NCBI RefSeq assembly: GCF_006438965.1
Contig: NZ_RCZM01000001.1
Coordinates: forward strand, 125,097-189,096
Reading direction: 5' to 3'
From: Pedococcus bigeumensis
GTDB taxonomy: Bacteria; Actinomycetota; Actinomycetes; Actinomycetales; Dermatophilaceae
Length of the DNA: 64,000 nt
The notes beneath the pieces were generated by a model. The model was not told where the DNA came from. It saw only the letters and a list, made by a program, of their open reading frames with translations, and made no database searches. The first letter of the stretch is position 1. Every line of letters begins with the position of its first letter. Shown piece after piece: positions 8,403 through 16,518 of the stretch. A program made the position numbers and the translations under genes.

Positions 8403-8959
8403 GTCGCGATCCAGTAGCGGCGGGTGCCGTTGCGCGAGTCCTCGTAGACCCCGCCGTTCGCCTCGATGGCGCGCCGGGACGCCTCGTTGGACTCCAGGCA
8501 GGTGACCAACACCTGGTCCAGGCCGACCTCGTCGCGGGCGACCGGCAGGGCCAGGCGCAGCGCCTCCCGCGCATGACCTCGCCGACGGGCCGACGGCCGG
8601 ACGCTGTAGCCGATGTGGCCACCCTCGCGCAGCAGGAAGTCGGTCAGCTCGTGACGCAGGGCCAGCGACCCGACGTACTCGTCCTCGTCGTCGACGATCC
8701 AGAAGAAGTGGCAGGCGGTCCAGGCCGCTCGCCGGGGCGCGTCCTCGTCGCGAGCCTGGACCCGCTGGGCCACGAACCGGGCGAACTCCGCGGGGTCCTG
8801 CAGACCCGCACGGGTGAACGTGTACCCGACGTATCCGGGCTCGGGCGGCTGGCTCAGGTCCCCGTCGCCGTCCCGCTGCTCCCCGGAGGCCGCGAACTCG
8901 TCGCTCGCGGCCAGGTAGGAGGCCTGGTAGCGGACGTTCGGGATGACGAGGCGGGTCAC
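8399..8959 (-). CDS. GNAT-family N-acetyltransferase (paralogue B)
   Basis: A 186-residue acetyltransferase, first gene of the acetyltransferase / glycosylase / acetyltransferase operon. The acetyl-CoA loop is in [19 protein letters not shown], followed by [21 protein letters not shown] chose the GTG at 8959, where homology to paralogue A begins ([19 protein letters not shown]); the in-frame extension further upstream runs into the promoter of the divergent pcrA gene. The two copies have diverged well beyond a recent duplication. The role is unknown. Linked substrates for a glycosylase and two acetyltransferases are not obvious; a nucleobase or nucleoside amine is one speculative option. Confidence 0.85.
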   Translation of the reverse strand: MTRLVIPNVRYQASYLAASDEFAASGEQRDGDGDLSQPPEPGYVGYTFTRAGLQDPAEFARFVAQRVQARDEDAPRRAAWTACHFFWIVDDEDEYVGSLALRHELTDFLLREGGHIGYSVRPSARRRGHAREALRLALPVARDEVGLDQVLVTCLESNEASRRAIEANGGVYEDSRNGTRRYWIAT

Positions 8960-9063
8960 GCGACGACCGTAGCCGGACCGTCCGGCACGGGTCACGCGAT
9001 ATCCCCATGACCCGCCACGGGATGACAGGTCTGTCGCTCTCGGCACGTAGGCTGGGACCCAAC

Positions 9064-11508
9064 ATGAGCACGCTCTTCGACGACCTGTTTCCAGCTGATC
9101 CGCCCCCTCCCGGCACCCGCCCGAGCGCTGCGGCTGCTCGGGCGACGGCCGTGGACGACCGAGGCGTTCCGACCTGGGCCCAGGCAGCCGCCGAGGGGCG
9201 CGGCCCCGACGAGGCGAGCAGCCGGCATACCGACCCGGAGACGCTGCTCGAGGGGCTGAACCCCCAGCAGCGTCAGGCGGTGCTGCACGAGGGCGGTCCG
9301 CTGCTGATCGTCGCGGGCGCGGGGTCGGGCAAGACCCGGGTGCTCACCAACCGGATCGCCTACCTGCTGGCCGCCCGTGGGGTGCAGCCCGGCCAGGTGC
9401 TGGCCATCACGTTCACCAACAAGGCCGCCGCCGAGATGCGCGAGCGGGTCGCCGCGCTGGTCGGCCCGCGGGCCAAGGCGATGTGGGTGATGACCTTCCA
9501 CTCGGCGTGCGTGCGGATCCTGCGCCGCGAGGCCGCTAAGGTCGGGCTCAAGACGACCTTCTCGATCTATGACGCCGCCGACAGCCAGCGCCTCATGGCG
9601 ATGGTGATGCGCGACCTCGACCTCGACCCCAAGCGCTACCCGCCCCGGTCGTTCAGCCATCAGGTCTCCAACCTCAAGAACGAGCTCGTCGACGAGGAGA
9701 CCTTCGCCTCCCAGGTCGGTGAGGGGACCCACCAGGAGCGGATGCTGGCCGAGGCCTACACCGGCTACCAGCGCCGGCTGCGGCAGGCCAACGCCCTCGA
9801 CTTCGACGACCTGATCATGACGACAGTCAACATCCTGCAGGCCTTCCCCGACGTCGCCGAGCACTACCGGCGGCGGTTCCGCCACGTGCTCGTCGACGAG
9901 TACCAGGACACCAACCACGCCCAGTACCAGCTCGTCCGCGAGCTCGTGGGCGGGGCCGCCGGCAGCGCGGGTATGCCGGTCGGTGACGGTCCGTCCGTCG
10001 AGGCGGCCGAGCTCGTGGTGGTCGGCGACGCCGACCAGTCGATCTATGCCTTCCGTGGCGCGACGATCCGCAACATCGTGGAGTTCGAGGAGGACTACCC
10101 GAACGCGCGGACCATCCTGCTCGAGCAGAACTACCGGTCGACGCAGACCATCCTGCAGGCGGCCAACTCGGTCATCGCCAAGAACCCCGAGCGACGCAAG
10201 AAGAACCTCTGGACCGACAGCGGCAGCGGTGCCGCGATCATCGGCTACGTCGGCGACAACGAGCACGACGAGGCGGCCTTCGTCGCCAAGACGATCGACG
10301 AGCTCGGCGACTCGGTGGGGGTCAAGCCCAAGGACGTCGCGGTGTTCTACCGCACCAACGCCCAGTCGCGTGCGCTCGAAGAGGTCTTCGTGCGAGTTGG
10401 CCTGCCCTACAAGGTGGTTGGCGGCACGCGGTTCTACGAGCGGCGCGAGGTCAAGGATGCGCTGGCCTACCTCCGGGTCATCTCCAACCCCACCGACACG
10501 GTCAACCTGCGCCGCATCCTCAACACGCCCAAGCGGGGGATCGGCGACCGGGCGGAGGCCTGCGTCGCTGCCCTCGCCGAGCGCGAGCGGATCCCGTTCA
10601 TCGCCGCCCTCGGCCGTCCCGAGGACGCCCCAGGCATCGCGACGCGCTCCGTCGCCGCGATCAAGGGCTTCACCGGGCTGCTCGAGCAGCTCGGCGCCAT
10701 CCACGCCGACGACGAGCAGGGCGTGGGGGCGCTGCTCGAGGCCGTGATCGAGAAGTCCGGCTACCTCGCCGAGCTGCGGGCCAGCCGTGACCCGCAGGAC
10801 GAGACCCGGGTCGAGAACCTCGCCGAGCTCGTCGCCGTGGCCCAGGAGTTCGACGAGACGCGGGCCCAGACCGGTGAGGTGGCCAGCCTGGAGGACTTCC
10901 TCGAGCAGGTCTCGCTGGTGGCCGACGCCGACGAGATCCCGGACGGCGAGGAGGCCGAGGACCTCGGTGTGGTCACCCTGATGACACTGCACACCGCCAA
11001 GGGGCTGGAGTTCCCGGTCGTGTTCCTCACCGGCATGGAGGACGGCACCTTCCCGCACCTGCGCGCCCTCGGCGACCCCAAGGAGCTCGAGGAGGAGCGC
11101 CGGCTCGCCTACGTCGGCATCACCCGGGCCCGCGAGCGGCTGCACCTGTCCCGCGCCGCCGTGCGGTCTGCCTGGGGTGCCCCGCAGTACAACCCGGCCA
11201 GCCGGTTCCTCGACGAGATCCCACCCGCGCTCGTCGAGTGGCAGCGGGCCGAGGCGGCGACGACCACGCGGCGCCCGGGCATGCCTGCCGTCGCGACGCT
11301 GGCCCAGCGGCCGGGCGTCCGCTCGCCCGGCAACCGACCCCTCATCTCGCTGCACGCCGGAGACAAGGTGACCCACGACAGCTATGGCATGGGCACCGTC
11401 GTCAAGACCGAGGGAGACGGGGAGAAGACGCAGGCGCACGTCGACTTCGGCGGCGAGACCGGGGTCAAGCGCTTCCTGCTGCGCTACGCGCCCCTCGAGA
11501 AGCTCTAG
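9064..11508 (+). CDS. pcrA: ATP-dependent DNA helicase PcrA/UvrD
   Basis: Superfamily 1 helicase of 814 residues for nucleotide excision repair and removal of RecA or stalled complexes. After a 60-residue low-complexity N-terminus, [23 protein letters not shown] opens the helicase with Walker A GAGSGKT. Motif II ([12 protein letters not shown]), motif III ([15 protein letters not shown]), motif IV (LEQNYRS) and motif VI ([12 protein letters not shown]) are all present. The last 55 residues ([20 protein letters not shown]) form the Tudor-like domain that contacts RNA polymerase. An actinobacterial insert of about 20 residues follows motif II. The ATG at 9064 is chosen over the one at 9007 because it directly precedes the conserved MSTLFDDLF start and has a TAGGCT hexamer 10 nt upstream. 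Confidence 0.95.
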   Translation: MSTLFDDLFPADPPPPGTRPSAAAARATAVDDRGVPTWAQAAAEGRGPDEASSRHTDPETLLEGLNPQQRQAVLHEGGPLLIVAGAGSGKTRVLTNRIAYLLAARGVQPGQVLAITFTNKAAAEMRERVAALVGPRAKAMWVMTFHSACVRILRREAAKVGLKTTFSIYDAADSQRLMAMVMRDLDLDPKRYPPRSFSHQVSNLKNELVDEETFASQVGEGTHQERMLAEAYTGYQRRLRQANALDFDDLIMTTVNILQAFPDVAEHYRRRFRHVLVDEYQDTNHAQYQLVRELVGGAAGSAGMPVGDGPSVEAAELVVVGDADQSIYAFRGATIRNIVEFEEDYPNARTILLEQNYRSTQTILQAANSVIAKNPERRKKNLWTDSGSGAAIIGYVGDNEHDEAAFVAKTIDELGDSVGVKPKDVAVFYRTNAQSRALEEVFVRVGLPYKVVGGTRFYERREVKDALAYLRVISNPTDTVNLRRILNTPKRGIGDRAEACVAALAERERIPFIAALGRPEDAPGIATRSVAAIKGFTGLLEQLGAIHADDEQGVGALLEAVIEKSGYLAELRASRDPQDETRVENLAELVAVAQEFDETRAQTGEVASLEDFLEQVSLVADADEIPDGEEAEDLGVVTLMTLHTAKGLEFPVVFLTGMEDGTFPHLRALGDPKELEEERRLAYVGITRARERLHLSRAAVRSAWGAPQYNPASRFLDEIPPALVEWQRAEAATTTRRPGMPAVATLAQRPGVRSPGNRPLISLHAGDKVTHDSYGMGTVVKTEGDGEKTQAHVDFGGETGVKRFLLRYAPLEKL

Positions 11509-11537
11509 GCACTTCCGCGCCACGCGGCATACCCGAA

Positions 11538-11557
11538 AGGCGCCCCGCAGGGCGCCT
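11538..11557. terminator. Hairpin between convergent pcrA and M23 peptidase genes
   Basis: An 8-bp stem aggcgccc / gggcgcct with a CGCA loop lies 30 nt after the pcrA stop. No T-run follows. It could serve both convergent genes. Confidence 0.65.
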
Positions 11558-11577
11558 CGTGTGGGGGAGCCAACCTG

Positions 11578-12387
11578 CTACTGCAGGCCGTGGTCGTGCA
11601 GCCAGGGAGCGGGGTCGACAGCTGAGCCGCCGTCCGGGTGGATCTCCAGGTGCAGGTGCGGACCGGTCGAGTGACCCGTGTTGCCCGACAGCCCCACGAG
11701 GTCACCGGGGGCAACCTTGTCGCCCACCGTGGTCTCGATCTGGCTGAGGTGGCCGAACACCGAGACGGTGCCGTCCCAGTACTCGATCTCGATCTTGTTG
11801 CCGTAGCCGCCCTGCCAGCCGGCGAAGGTGACGGTGCCGGTCGACATGGCCTCGAGCGGCGTCCCCACCGGAGTGCCGAAGTCGTCACCGGCGTGCAGGC
11901 GGCCCCAGCGCCAGCCGTAGCCGGACGTGAAGACCGCGCCGTTGATCGGCATGACCCACTTCTCGCGGGCCTTGCGGTCGGCCTCTGCCTTCTTGAGGGC
12001 GGCTGCGGCCGCACGCTTCTTGACCACTGCCGAGCGCTCGGCGCTGCGGGCGATGCGGGCTGCCTCGAGCACGCGGGCGCGGGCTGCGGTGACCTGCACC
12101 TCGCGCTGCTGGTCGGTCTCGACCCGGTTGAACTTGGCGGAGGCCGCGTCGTGGGCCCTGGCCTTGGCGGCCGTGCCGGTCAGGTCGAAGTAGGCCGGGG
12201 CGGACTCGGCCACGGTGGCGCCGGTCGCGGTGACGACCAGGGCTGCGGCGGCTGCGCCCGGGAGCAGGTAACCGCTCTTGGCGATCCGGGGTCCCCTGCG
12301 AGGCGCGCGATGGCGCCCTGGGGCGCGATGACGGCCCGAGTAGGAATCTGAGCTCACGAAGTGATGACCTTGCGTGCGGGGGGACAC
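11578..12387 (-). CDS. M23-family peptidoglycan endopeptidase
   Basis: Secreted or membrane-anchored LytM-type peptidase, 269 residues. A basic N-terminus (GRHRAPGRHRAPRRG) leads into one hydrophobic segment (about 43-62, LLPGAAAAALVVTATGATVA), then an Ala/Lys/Glu-rich coiled-coil-like linker (about 75-140), then the M23 domain. The zinc ligands are visible: HAGDDFG (first H and D) and HLHLEI (last H), with GHLSQ between. It would cut peptidoglycan cross-links during growth or division. A GTG at 12387 starts the frame; a second GTG at 12354 (VSSDSYSG) is possible. The 79-nt spacer to the lipase gene is relatively AT-rich and probably carries its promoter. Confidence 0.88.
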   Translation of the reverse strand: MSPRTQGHHFVSSDSYSGRHRAPGRHRAPRRGPRIAKSGYLLPGAAAAALVVTATGATVAESAPAYFDLTGTAAKARAHDAASAKFNRVETDQQREVQVTAARARVLEAARIARSAERSAVVKKRAAAAALKKAEADRKAREKWVMPINGAVFTSGYGWRWGRLHAGDDFGTPVGTPLEAMSTGTVTFAGWQGGYGNKIEIEYWDGTVSVFGHLSQIETTVGDKVAPGDLVGLSGNTGHSTGPHLHLEIHPDGGSAVDPAPWLHDHGLQ

Positions 12388-12466
12388 GGAGCCACCGAGG
12401 GTAGCGTGATCAGTTCGTTATCCAAAATCGCCTTCGCCAATCTGTGTCCAATGTCCGAAACATCCC

Positions 12467-13450
12467 TCAGGACGGGCGCCGTCGCAGCTCGGTGACGCCG
12501 GGGGTGAGGGTGTGACCCTCGCTGTCGAGGTGGGCCAGCGTGCTGGAGATGCCGTGCACCACGCTGCCGATGATGGGCAGCGACATGTGGCCCACACCGT
12601 GCAGGTCGATGTTGCGGGCGCTCAGGTCGGGGTGGGTGAGCGCGGCGTTGCGCTGCGGGAAGACCATCTGGTCCAGGTCCGACCAGTAGACGACGAACCT
12701 GGTCCGGCAGTCCGGGACCGGCTGGTCCAGCTCGCGCATCAGCCCGCTGCCCGGGCGCAGCTGCCGGGTCAGCTGGTTGTGCCACCCGTATGCCGTGTAG
12801 GTGCCCTGGTGCGGCGTGCCCAGCGTCACGAGGGTGTGGACGCGCTCGTCACCGCCGAGGCGGGTGACGTAGTAGCGGGCGATCAAGCCCCCCATGGAGT
12901 GGCCGACGACGTGGATCCGCTCATAGCCGGTCTCGGCCACCAGCGCCTCCACCTCTTCGGCCAGCTGGGCCGCGGCGACGCGGATGTCGGCCGTGAAGGG
13001 GGAGTAGTTCATGCTCGTGACGCGACCGAAGCCGCGTCGGCGCAGACCGAGGCGCAGCAGGGTGAAGATCGACCGGTTGTCCACCATGCCGTGCACGAGC
13101 AGGATCGGTGTGCCGGCAGCCTCGACGTCGGAGATGAGCAGGCCACGCTGGATAGGCGGCAGGTGCTCGACCCTGAACCCGAGCTGGCTCTCCCGTCCGT
13201 GCCGACCGAACAGCCCCCAGGGGTAGAGCGCCAGGTGGGTGGTCACCCAGGCGGCCTCGACCGCTGCGCCCAGGGCTCCCGTGGGCGTGGCGAGGGCCTT
13301 GGCGGCCCCTCCGACGATGTCTCCGGCCGTCGTCGAGGCGCCTTTGACGCCGCGGGCGGCCCGGGTGAGGAGGCCGGGGCGCGCGTCGTCACCCGACGGG
13401 TGCCGCTGCAGTGCGGCAGGTCGGCGAGGGCGCGGGACGCTCTGCGACAT
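12467..13450 (-). CDS. Alpha/beta-hydrolase, lipase/esterase
   Basis: A 327-residue hydrolase of the bacterial lipase (LipA/EstA-like) type. TPILLVHGMVDNRSIF is the oxyanion-hole strand, VVGHSMGGLIARYYV holds the nucleophile Ser, an Asp lies in YWSDLDQMV, and the catalytic His is probably in LHGVGHMSL. The 80-residue N-terminal extension is Ala/Gly-rich with a weak hydrophobic stretch (AAVEAAWVTTHLALYPWGLFG) and may associate with the membrane; no clear signal peptide is visible. It is divergent from the B12-binding gene; a TACGTT hexamer 9 nt before the ATG suggests a near-leaderless promoter. Confidence 0.85.
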   Translation of the reverse strand: MSQSVPRPRRPAALQRHPSGDDARPGLLTRAARGVKGASTTAGDIVGGAAKALATPTGALGAAVEAAWVTTHLALYPWGLFGRHGRESQLGFRVEHLPPIQRGLLISDVEAAGTPILLVHGMVDNRSIFTLLRLGLRRRGFGRVTSMNYSPFTADIRVAAAQLAEEVEALVAETGYERIHVVGHSMGGLIARYYVTRLGGDERVHTLVTLGTPHQGTYTAYGWHNQLTRQLRPGSGLMRELDQPVPDCRTRFVVYWSDLDQMVFPQRNAALTHPDLSARNIDLHGVGHMSLPIIGSVVHGISSTLAHLDSEGHTLTPGVTELRRRPS

Positions 13451-13575
13451 GACTTAGCGAACGTAGTCGTTGAAAGGGTGACAATCGAGCGTTCACGCGA
13501 AGTTTCCCGCGTGTCTGCCCGTGGTGTGCGCCACCCGAGGCCCGCCCCAGCGCAGGAAGTGGCTAGTCTGCGGCC

Positions 13576-13977
13576 ATGACTGACTCCCCACTGCGCGTCG
13601 TCGTGGCCAAGCCCGGACTCGACGGACATGACCGCGGCGCCAAGGTCGTGGCGCGCGCCCTGCGTGATGCAGGCATGGAGGTCGTCTACACCGGCCTGCA
13701 CCAGACTCCCGAACAGATCGTCGAGGCAGCCATCCAGGAGGACGCCGACCTCGTCGGGCTGTCCGTGCTCTCCGGCGCGCACATGACCCTCTTCGCGAAG
13801 GTGATGGAGCTGCTCAAGGCGCGCGACGCCTCCGACATCGTCGTCTTCGGCGGTGGCATCATCCCCGAGGCCGACATCCCCGAGCTCGAGAAGATCGGGG
13901 TGGCCAAGGTGTTCACCCCGGGCGCCACCACCACCGAGATCGTGGCCTGGGTGCGTGGAGCGGTCACACCGCACTAG
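13576..13977 (+). CDS. Stand-alone cobalamin-binding protein (acyl-CoA mutase small-subunit type)
   Basis: A 133-residue protein consisting only of the B12-binding Rossmann-like domain of methylmalonyl-CoA-type mutases. The lower axial ligand is H18 in DGHDRG (DxHxxG), followed by the SxL segment GLSVLSGAH and the GG segment VFGGGIIP. It needs a separate large subunit to form an active mutase (methylmalonyl-, isobutyryl-, 2-hydroxyisobutyryl- or ethylmalonyl-CoA type). None is present in this window, so the partner must lie elsewhere. A TAGTCT hexamer sits 6 nt before the ATG and there is no Shine-Dalgarno, a leaderless pattern. Confidence 0.88.
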   Translation: MTDSPLRVVVAKPGLDGHDRGAKVVARALRDAGMEVVYTGLHQTPEQIVEAAIQEDADLVGLSVLSGAHMTLFAKVMELLKARDASDIVVFGGGIIPEADIPELEKIGVAKVFTPGATTTEIVAWVRGAVTPH

Positions 13978-14025
13978 ACGACCAGCGGCTGGGGTCGACC
14001 CGCCGGAGGCGGGCAGGCGGCAAAG

Positions 14026-14052
14026 AGGGCCAGGCGGCTCCCGCCTGGCCCT
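14026..14052. terminator. Strong bidirectional hairpin
   Basis: A perfect 12-bp stem, agggccaggcgg (14026-14037) and its complement (14041-14052), with a CTC loop. It separates the convergent B12-binding and DoxX-like genes and ends 12 nt from the stop of the latter. Confidence 0.8.
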
Positions 14053-14064
14053 CACCTGTCCGGA

Positions 14065-14646
14065 CTACCGCAGAGTCCTGTGGCGCCGGACGATCCCGGT
14101 CCGTGCCCACTTCTGGCCGAAGCCCCACGTGTCGCCGGCGAGGAGGGTCGCGAGGACGACGACGCTGATGGCGCCGATCATGTGGTCATCGATGACCGGG
14201 TTGTTCTCCAGCGGCAGCGAGGCTGTCCACATCAGCGCGTAGAGCAGGGCGCCGGCGGCTGCGGCCATCCGCATGCCGATGCCGAGCGTGAGCGCGAGAC
14301 CGATGCCGAGCAGTCCGGCCATGAACAGCCAGTCGGCCCAGGCCTGTCCGGCCATGCCGTTGAAGAATCCTTGGAAGGGATTGTTCTTCGGGACCCCGAA
14401 CTTCAGGAATCCCGTGGTGGGGCTGCCACCGTTGATCCACGCGGCCGGCCCGAAGCGGTCGGTCACGCCGTCGGCGTTGACGCCGGTGTGGAATCCGAGG
14501 GCGAACAGCTTGTCGAAGAAGGCCCACAGGAACGTGAGGCCGAAGGCGACCCGTAGCACCGCAAGCGCCTTGCGGGCAGTGGAGTGGGTCACCACGTCGT
14601 GTTCGACGAGAACGTCGAGCTGGGGGTGGCGCTGGATCGTTGTCAT
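14065..14646 (-). CDS. DoxX/DoxD-like integral membrane protein
   Basis: A 193-residue membrane protein of the DoxX / thiosulfate:quinone oxidoreductase small-subunit-like group. ALAVLRVAFGLTFLWAFFDK is the first helix with the typical family start. A loop with the WINGG and NPFQGFF segments follows, then three more helices (about 108-126, 130-148, 158-176) and a short basic cytoplasmic tail. In related bacteria such proteins are linked to redox or thiol stress systems. No DoxA partner is nearby, so thiosulfate oxidation should not be assumed. The ATG has a strong AAGGAGG 8 nt upstream. Confidence 0.8.
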   Translation of the reverse strand: MTTIQRHPQLDVLVEHDVVTHSTARKALAVLRVAFGLTFLWAFFDKLFALGFHTGVNADGVTDRFGPAAWINGGSPTTGFLKFGVPKNNPFQGFFNGMAGQAWADWLFMAGLLGIGLALTLGIGMRMAAAAGALLYALMWTASLPLENNPVIDDHMIGAISVVVLATLLAGDTWGFGQKWARTGIVRRHRTLR

Positions 14647-14834
14647 GACTACTTCCTCCTTGGTGGGCCGAGTGGTCCGCTTGTCTGTACCTCCATCCTT
14701 GAACCGGGCCGGCCGGCCCGCTCGGGTCTTTGGTCCCGCCGCAGCGTGGTGGCGGTGTCTGTCACGTCACACCTCGTCCGGGCCCTCGTTTATGCCGTGC
14801 GCGAACCTGACTTCCTGCGGGTCTGGCGGGCGCC

Positions 14835-14840
14835 TAGCGT
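14835..14840 (+). promoter_or_regulatory. Putative -10 hexamer of a leaderless promoter
   Basis: TAGCGT ends 6 nt before the ATG at 14847, with no Shine-Dalgarno. The 200-bp divergent spacer also holds the GC-rich palindrome GGGCCGGCCGGCCC (about 14707-14720). Confidence 0.4.
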
Positions 14841-14846
14841 GGCGCC

Positions 14847-15203
14847 ATGAGCACCGCGCCGAGCCTGAGTCTGGTCAGTCCCAGCCGACCCGAGCAGCCC
14901 CGACCCGAGCAGCCCCGGCCCGAGCCCCTCTGGCGTGAGGTCGTCGGGGCGCGGCTGCGTCACCTGCGTCGTCGGGGTGGGCTGACCCTGGCCGAGACCG
15001 CACGGCGTGCGGGGATCTCGCCCCAGTACCTCTCGGAGGTCGAACGCGGGCGCAAGGACCCCTCCTCGGAGGTGCTGGCGGCGATCTCGGGAGCTCTGGG
15101 CGCCGACCTCGTCGACGTCACCCACCTCGCCTCCCTCGACCTGCGCCGCCAGCACAGCTCCTTGGCGGTCGCCCCGCCCGGAGAGATCCGGCTGTCCGCC
15201 TGA
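14847..15203 (+). CDS. XRE-family regulator, ClgR/PopR-like
   Basis: A 118-residue DNA-binding protein. A Pro-rich N-terminus contains a direct repeat (RPEQP twice). The helix-turn-helix (about 29-90) reads LRRRGGLTLAETARRAGIS, then QYLSEVERGRKDPSSEVL, the XRE signature also seen in ClgR and PopR, which control clpP genes in actinobacteria. It is convergent with and adjacent to two clpP genes (20 bp apart), which supports a role in Clp protease control. It lacks the short C-terminal degron-like Ala pair that would mark PopR/ClgR as self-degraded; the end is RLSA. Function is inferred from family plus location. Confidence 0.8.
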   Translation: MSTAPSLSLVSPSRPEQPRPEQPRPEPLWREVVGARLRHLRRRGGLTLAETARRAGISPQYLSEVERGRKDPSSEVLAAISGALGADLVDVTHLASLDLRRQHSSLAVAPPGEIRLSA

Positions 15204-15222
15204 CGCGGCGCCGACGGTCCGC

Positions 15223-15822
15223 TCAGTCCGGCGGGGTCCGGGACGCAACCAGCCGGTCGACGATGCCGTACTCCACCGCAGCCTCCGGGGTGAAGATCCG
15301 GTCGCGGTCGGTGTCCCGTCGCAGCGTGTCCAGGGGCTGGCCGGTGTGCTGCGACAGCACCCGCTCCGCCTCTGCCCGGAGGCGGATGACCTCGTCCGCC
15401 TCGAGGATGAGGTCCGGGATGGCGCCCTGGCTGCGTGCTGACGGCTGGTGCAGCAGCACCCGGGCGTGCGGCAGGATGCTCCGGTGCCCGTGGGCTCCCG
15501 CGGCCAGCAGGATCGCCGCGGTCGAGCAGGCCTGGCCGATGCAGGTGGTCGCGATCGGGGCGCGAACGAACTCCATCGCGTCGTAGACCGCGAAGGTGGC
15601 GGTCAGCGACCCACCCGGTGAGTTGATGTAGAGGTCGATCGGCCGGTCGGCGTCCTCGGACTCCAGGTGCAGGATCTGCGCGATCAGGGCGTTGGAGACC
15701 CCGTCGTCGATCTCGGTCCCGAGGTAGACGATCCGCTCGCTCAGCAGGTGGCTGTAGACATCCATCACGCGGTCACCGCGCGGGTGGGTGCGGACCACGT
15801 TCGGGATGGTATAGGCACTCAC
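15223..15822 (-). CDS. clpP: ATP-dependent Clp protease proteolytic subunit
   Basis: A 199-residue serine protease subunit forming the ClpP barrel. The catalytic triad is present: S100 in GQACSTAA, H125 in VLLHQPS, and Asp in the RDTDRD segment (170-174). The IGF-binding surface and handle (LRAEAERVL) look normal. Its ATG overlaps the stop of the upstream clpP by 4 nt, so the two subunits are made together and probably form a hetero-tetradecamer, as known for actinobacterial ClpP1P2 and ClpP3P4. The gene sits beside an XRE regulator and without a clpX next to it, which fits a secondary clpP pair better than the essential clpP1P2-clpX locus. Confidence 0.9.
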   Translation of the reverse strand: MSAYTIPNVVRTHPRGDRVMDVYSHLLSERIVYLGTEIDDGVSNALIAQILHLESEDADRPIDLYINSPGGSLTATFAVYDAMEFVRAPIATTCIGQACSTAAILLAAGAHGHRSILPHARVLLHQPSARSQGAIPDLILEADEVIRLRAEAERVLSQHTGQPLDTLRRDTDRDRIFTPEAAVEYGIVDRLVASRTPPD

Positions 15823-16439
15823 TGCACACCCGCCAGCCCCGTGCGGGAGACCCGGCGCGGCCGGACGCTCTCGAGCGAGTCGAGGACGCTGTCGATGAAC
15901 CCGTACTCGAGGGCCTGCTCGGCCGAGTACCAGCGGTCGCGGGCCGAGTCCTCACGGATCCGCTCGAGCGGCTGGCCGGTGTGCTCGGCGATCAGCCCGA
16001 GCACGGTCTCCACGGTGAAGCGCAGGTCCTCGGCCTGGAGCTGGATGTCGACGGCCGTGCCACCGATGCCCGCCGAGCCCTGGTGCATGAGGATCCGCGA
16101 GTGGCGAAGGGCGTACCGCTTGCCGTGCGTACCGGCCGTCAGGAGGAACTGGCCGGCGCTGCACGCCAGCCCGAGGGCCAGGGTGGAGACGTCGTTCGGG
16201 ACCAGCCGCATGGCGTCGTGGATCGCGAGCATCGCCGGGACCGAACCACCCGGGGAGTTGATCCACAGGCTGATGTCGGCCCGTTGGTCCTCGGCGGACA
16301 GCAGGAACAGCTGGGAGCAGAGGCGGGTGCCGCCGCGGTCGTCGAGCTCACCGTCGAGGACGATGATCCGCTGCTCGAGGAGCCGGCTGGCGAGGTGGTC
16401 GCCCAGGGCGGACTGGGGAGGGCTGGTGGCGTCGCGCAT
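15819..16439 (-). CDS. clpP: ATP-dependent Clp protease proteolytic subunit
   Basis: A 206-residue second ClpP, first in the operon. Triad: S94 in LACSAGQF, H119 in ILMHQGS, and Asp in EDSARDRW. It is shorter at the N-terminus than most and has an extended C-terminus (ESVRPRRVSRTGLAGVQ). AEDLRFTVETVLGLIAEHTGQ corresponds to the handle region. The ATG follows GTGGGG. A small palindrome CCCAC-A-GTGGG (16443-16453) lies immediately upstream and could be an operator. Identity to its partner is moderate, so they are distinct subunit types and not a recent duplication. Confidence 0.9.
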   Translation of the reverse strand: MRDATSPPQSALGDHLASRLLEQRIIVLDGELDDRGGTRLCSQLFLLSAEDQRADISLWINSPGGSVPAMLAIHDAMRLVPNDVSTLALGLACSAGQFLLTAGTHGKRYALRHSRILMHQGSAGIGGTAVDIQLQAEDLRFTVETVLGLIAEHTGQPLERIREDSARDRWYSAEQALEYGFIDSVLDSLESVRPRRVSRTGLAGVQ

Positions 16440-16465
16440 GACCCCACAGTGGGACTGCCGGGAAT

Positions 16466-16506
16466 GGCCCGCCCAGCGCTCGCTGCTGTGAGCAGCAAGG
16501 CGGGCC
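16466..16506. terminator. Nested hairpin after the S15 peptidase gene
   Basis: Outer arms ggcccgcc (16466-16473) and ggcgggcc (16499-16506) enclose an inner stem gctgct-gtg-agcagc. On the minus strand it follows the secreted peptidase gene (stop at 16519) and precedes the clpP pair, so it probably insulates the two units. Confidence 0.6.
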
Positions 16507-16518
16507 CTCCGCGACTGC

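Noticed and set aside
8992-11523. Long minus-strand reading frame opposite pcrA
   Set aside because: A high-GC mirror frame of a clearly coding gene; composition is Gly/Leu/Arg-rich and no domain is visible. The same applies to long antisense frames opposite the M4 protease and the giant secreted protein.
12388-12466. c-di-AMP riboswitch before the M23 peptidase gene
   Set aside because: The family is often so regulated in actinobacteria, but the spacer is only 79 nt and shows none of the consensus.
14065-14646. Thiosulfate:quinone oxidoreductase
   Set aside because: Only the DoxD/DoxX-like part is present; no partner subunit or sulfur genes are near, so a specific sulfur role is not supported.
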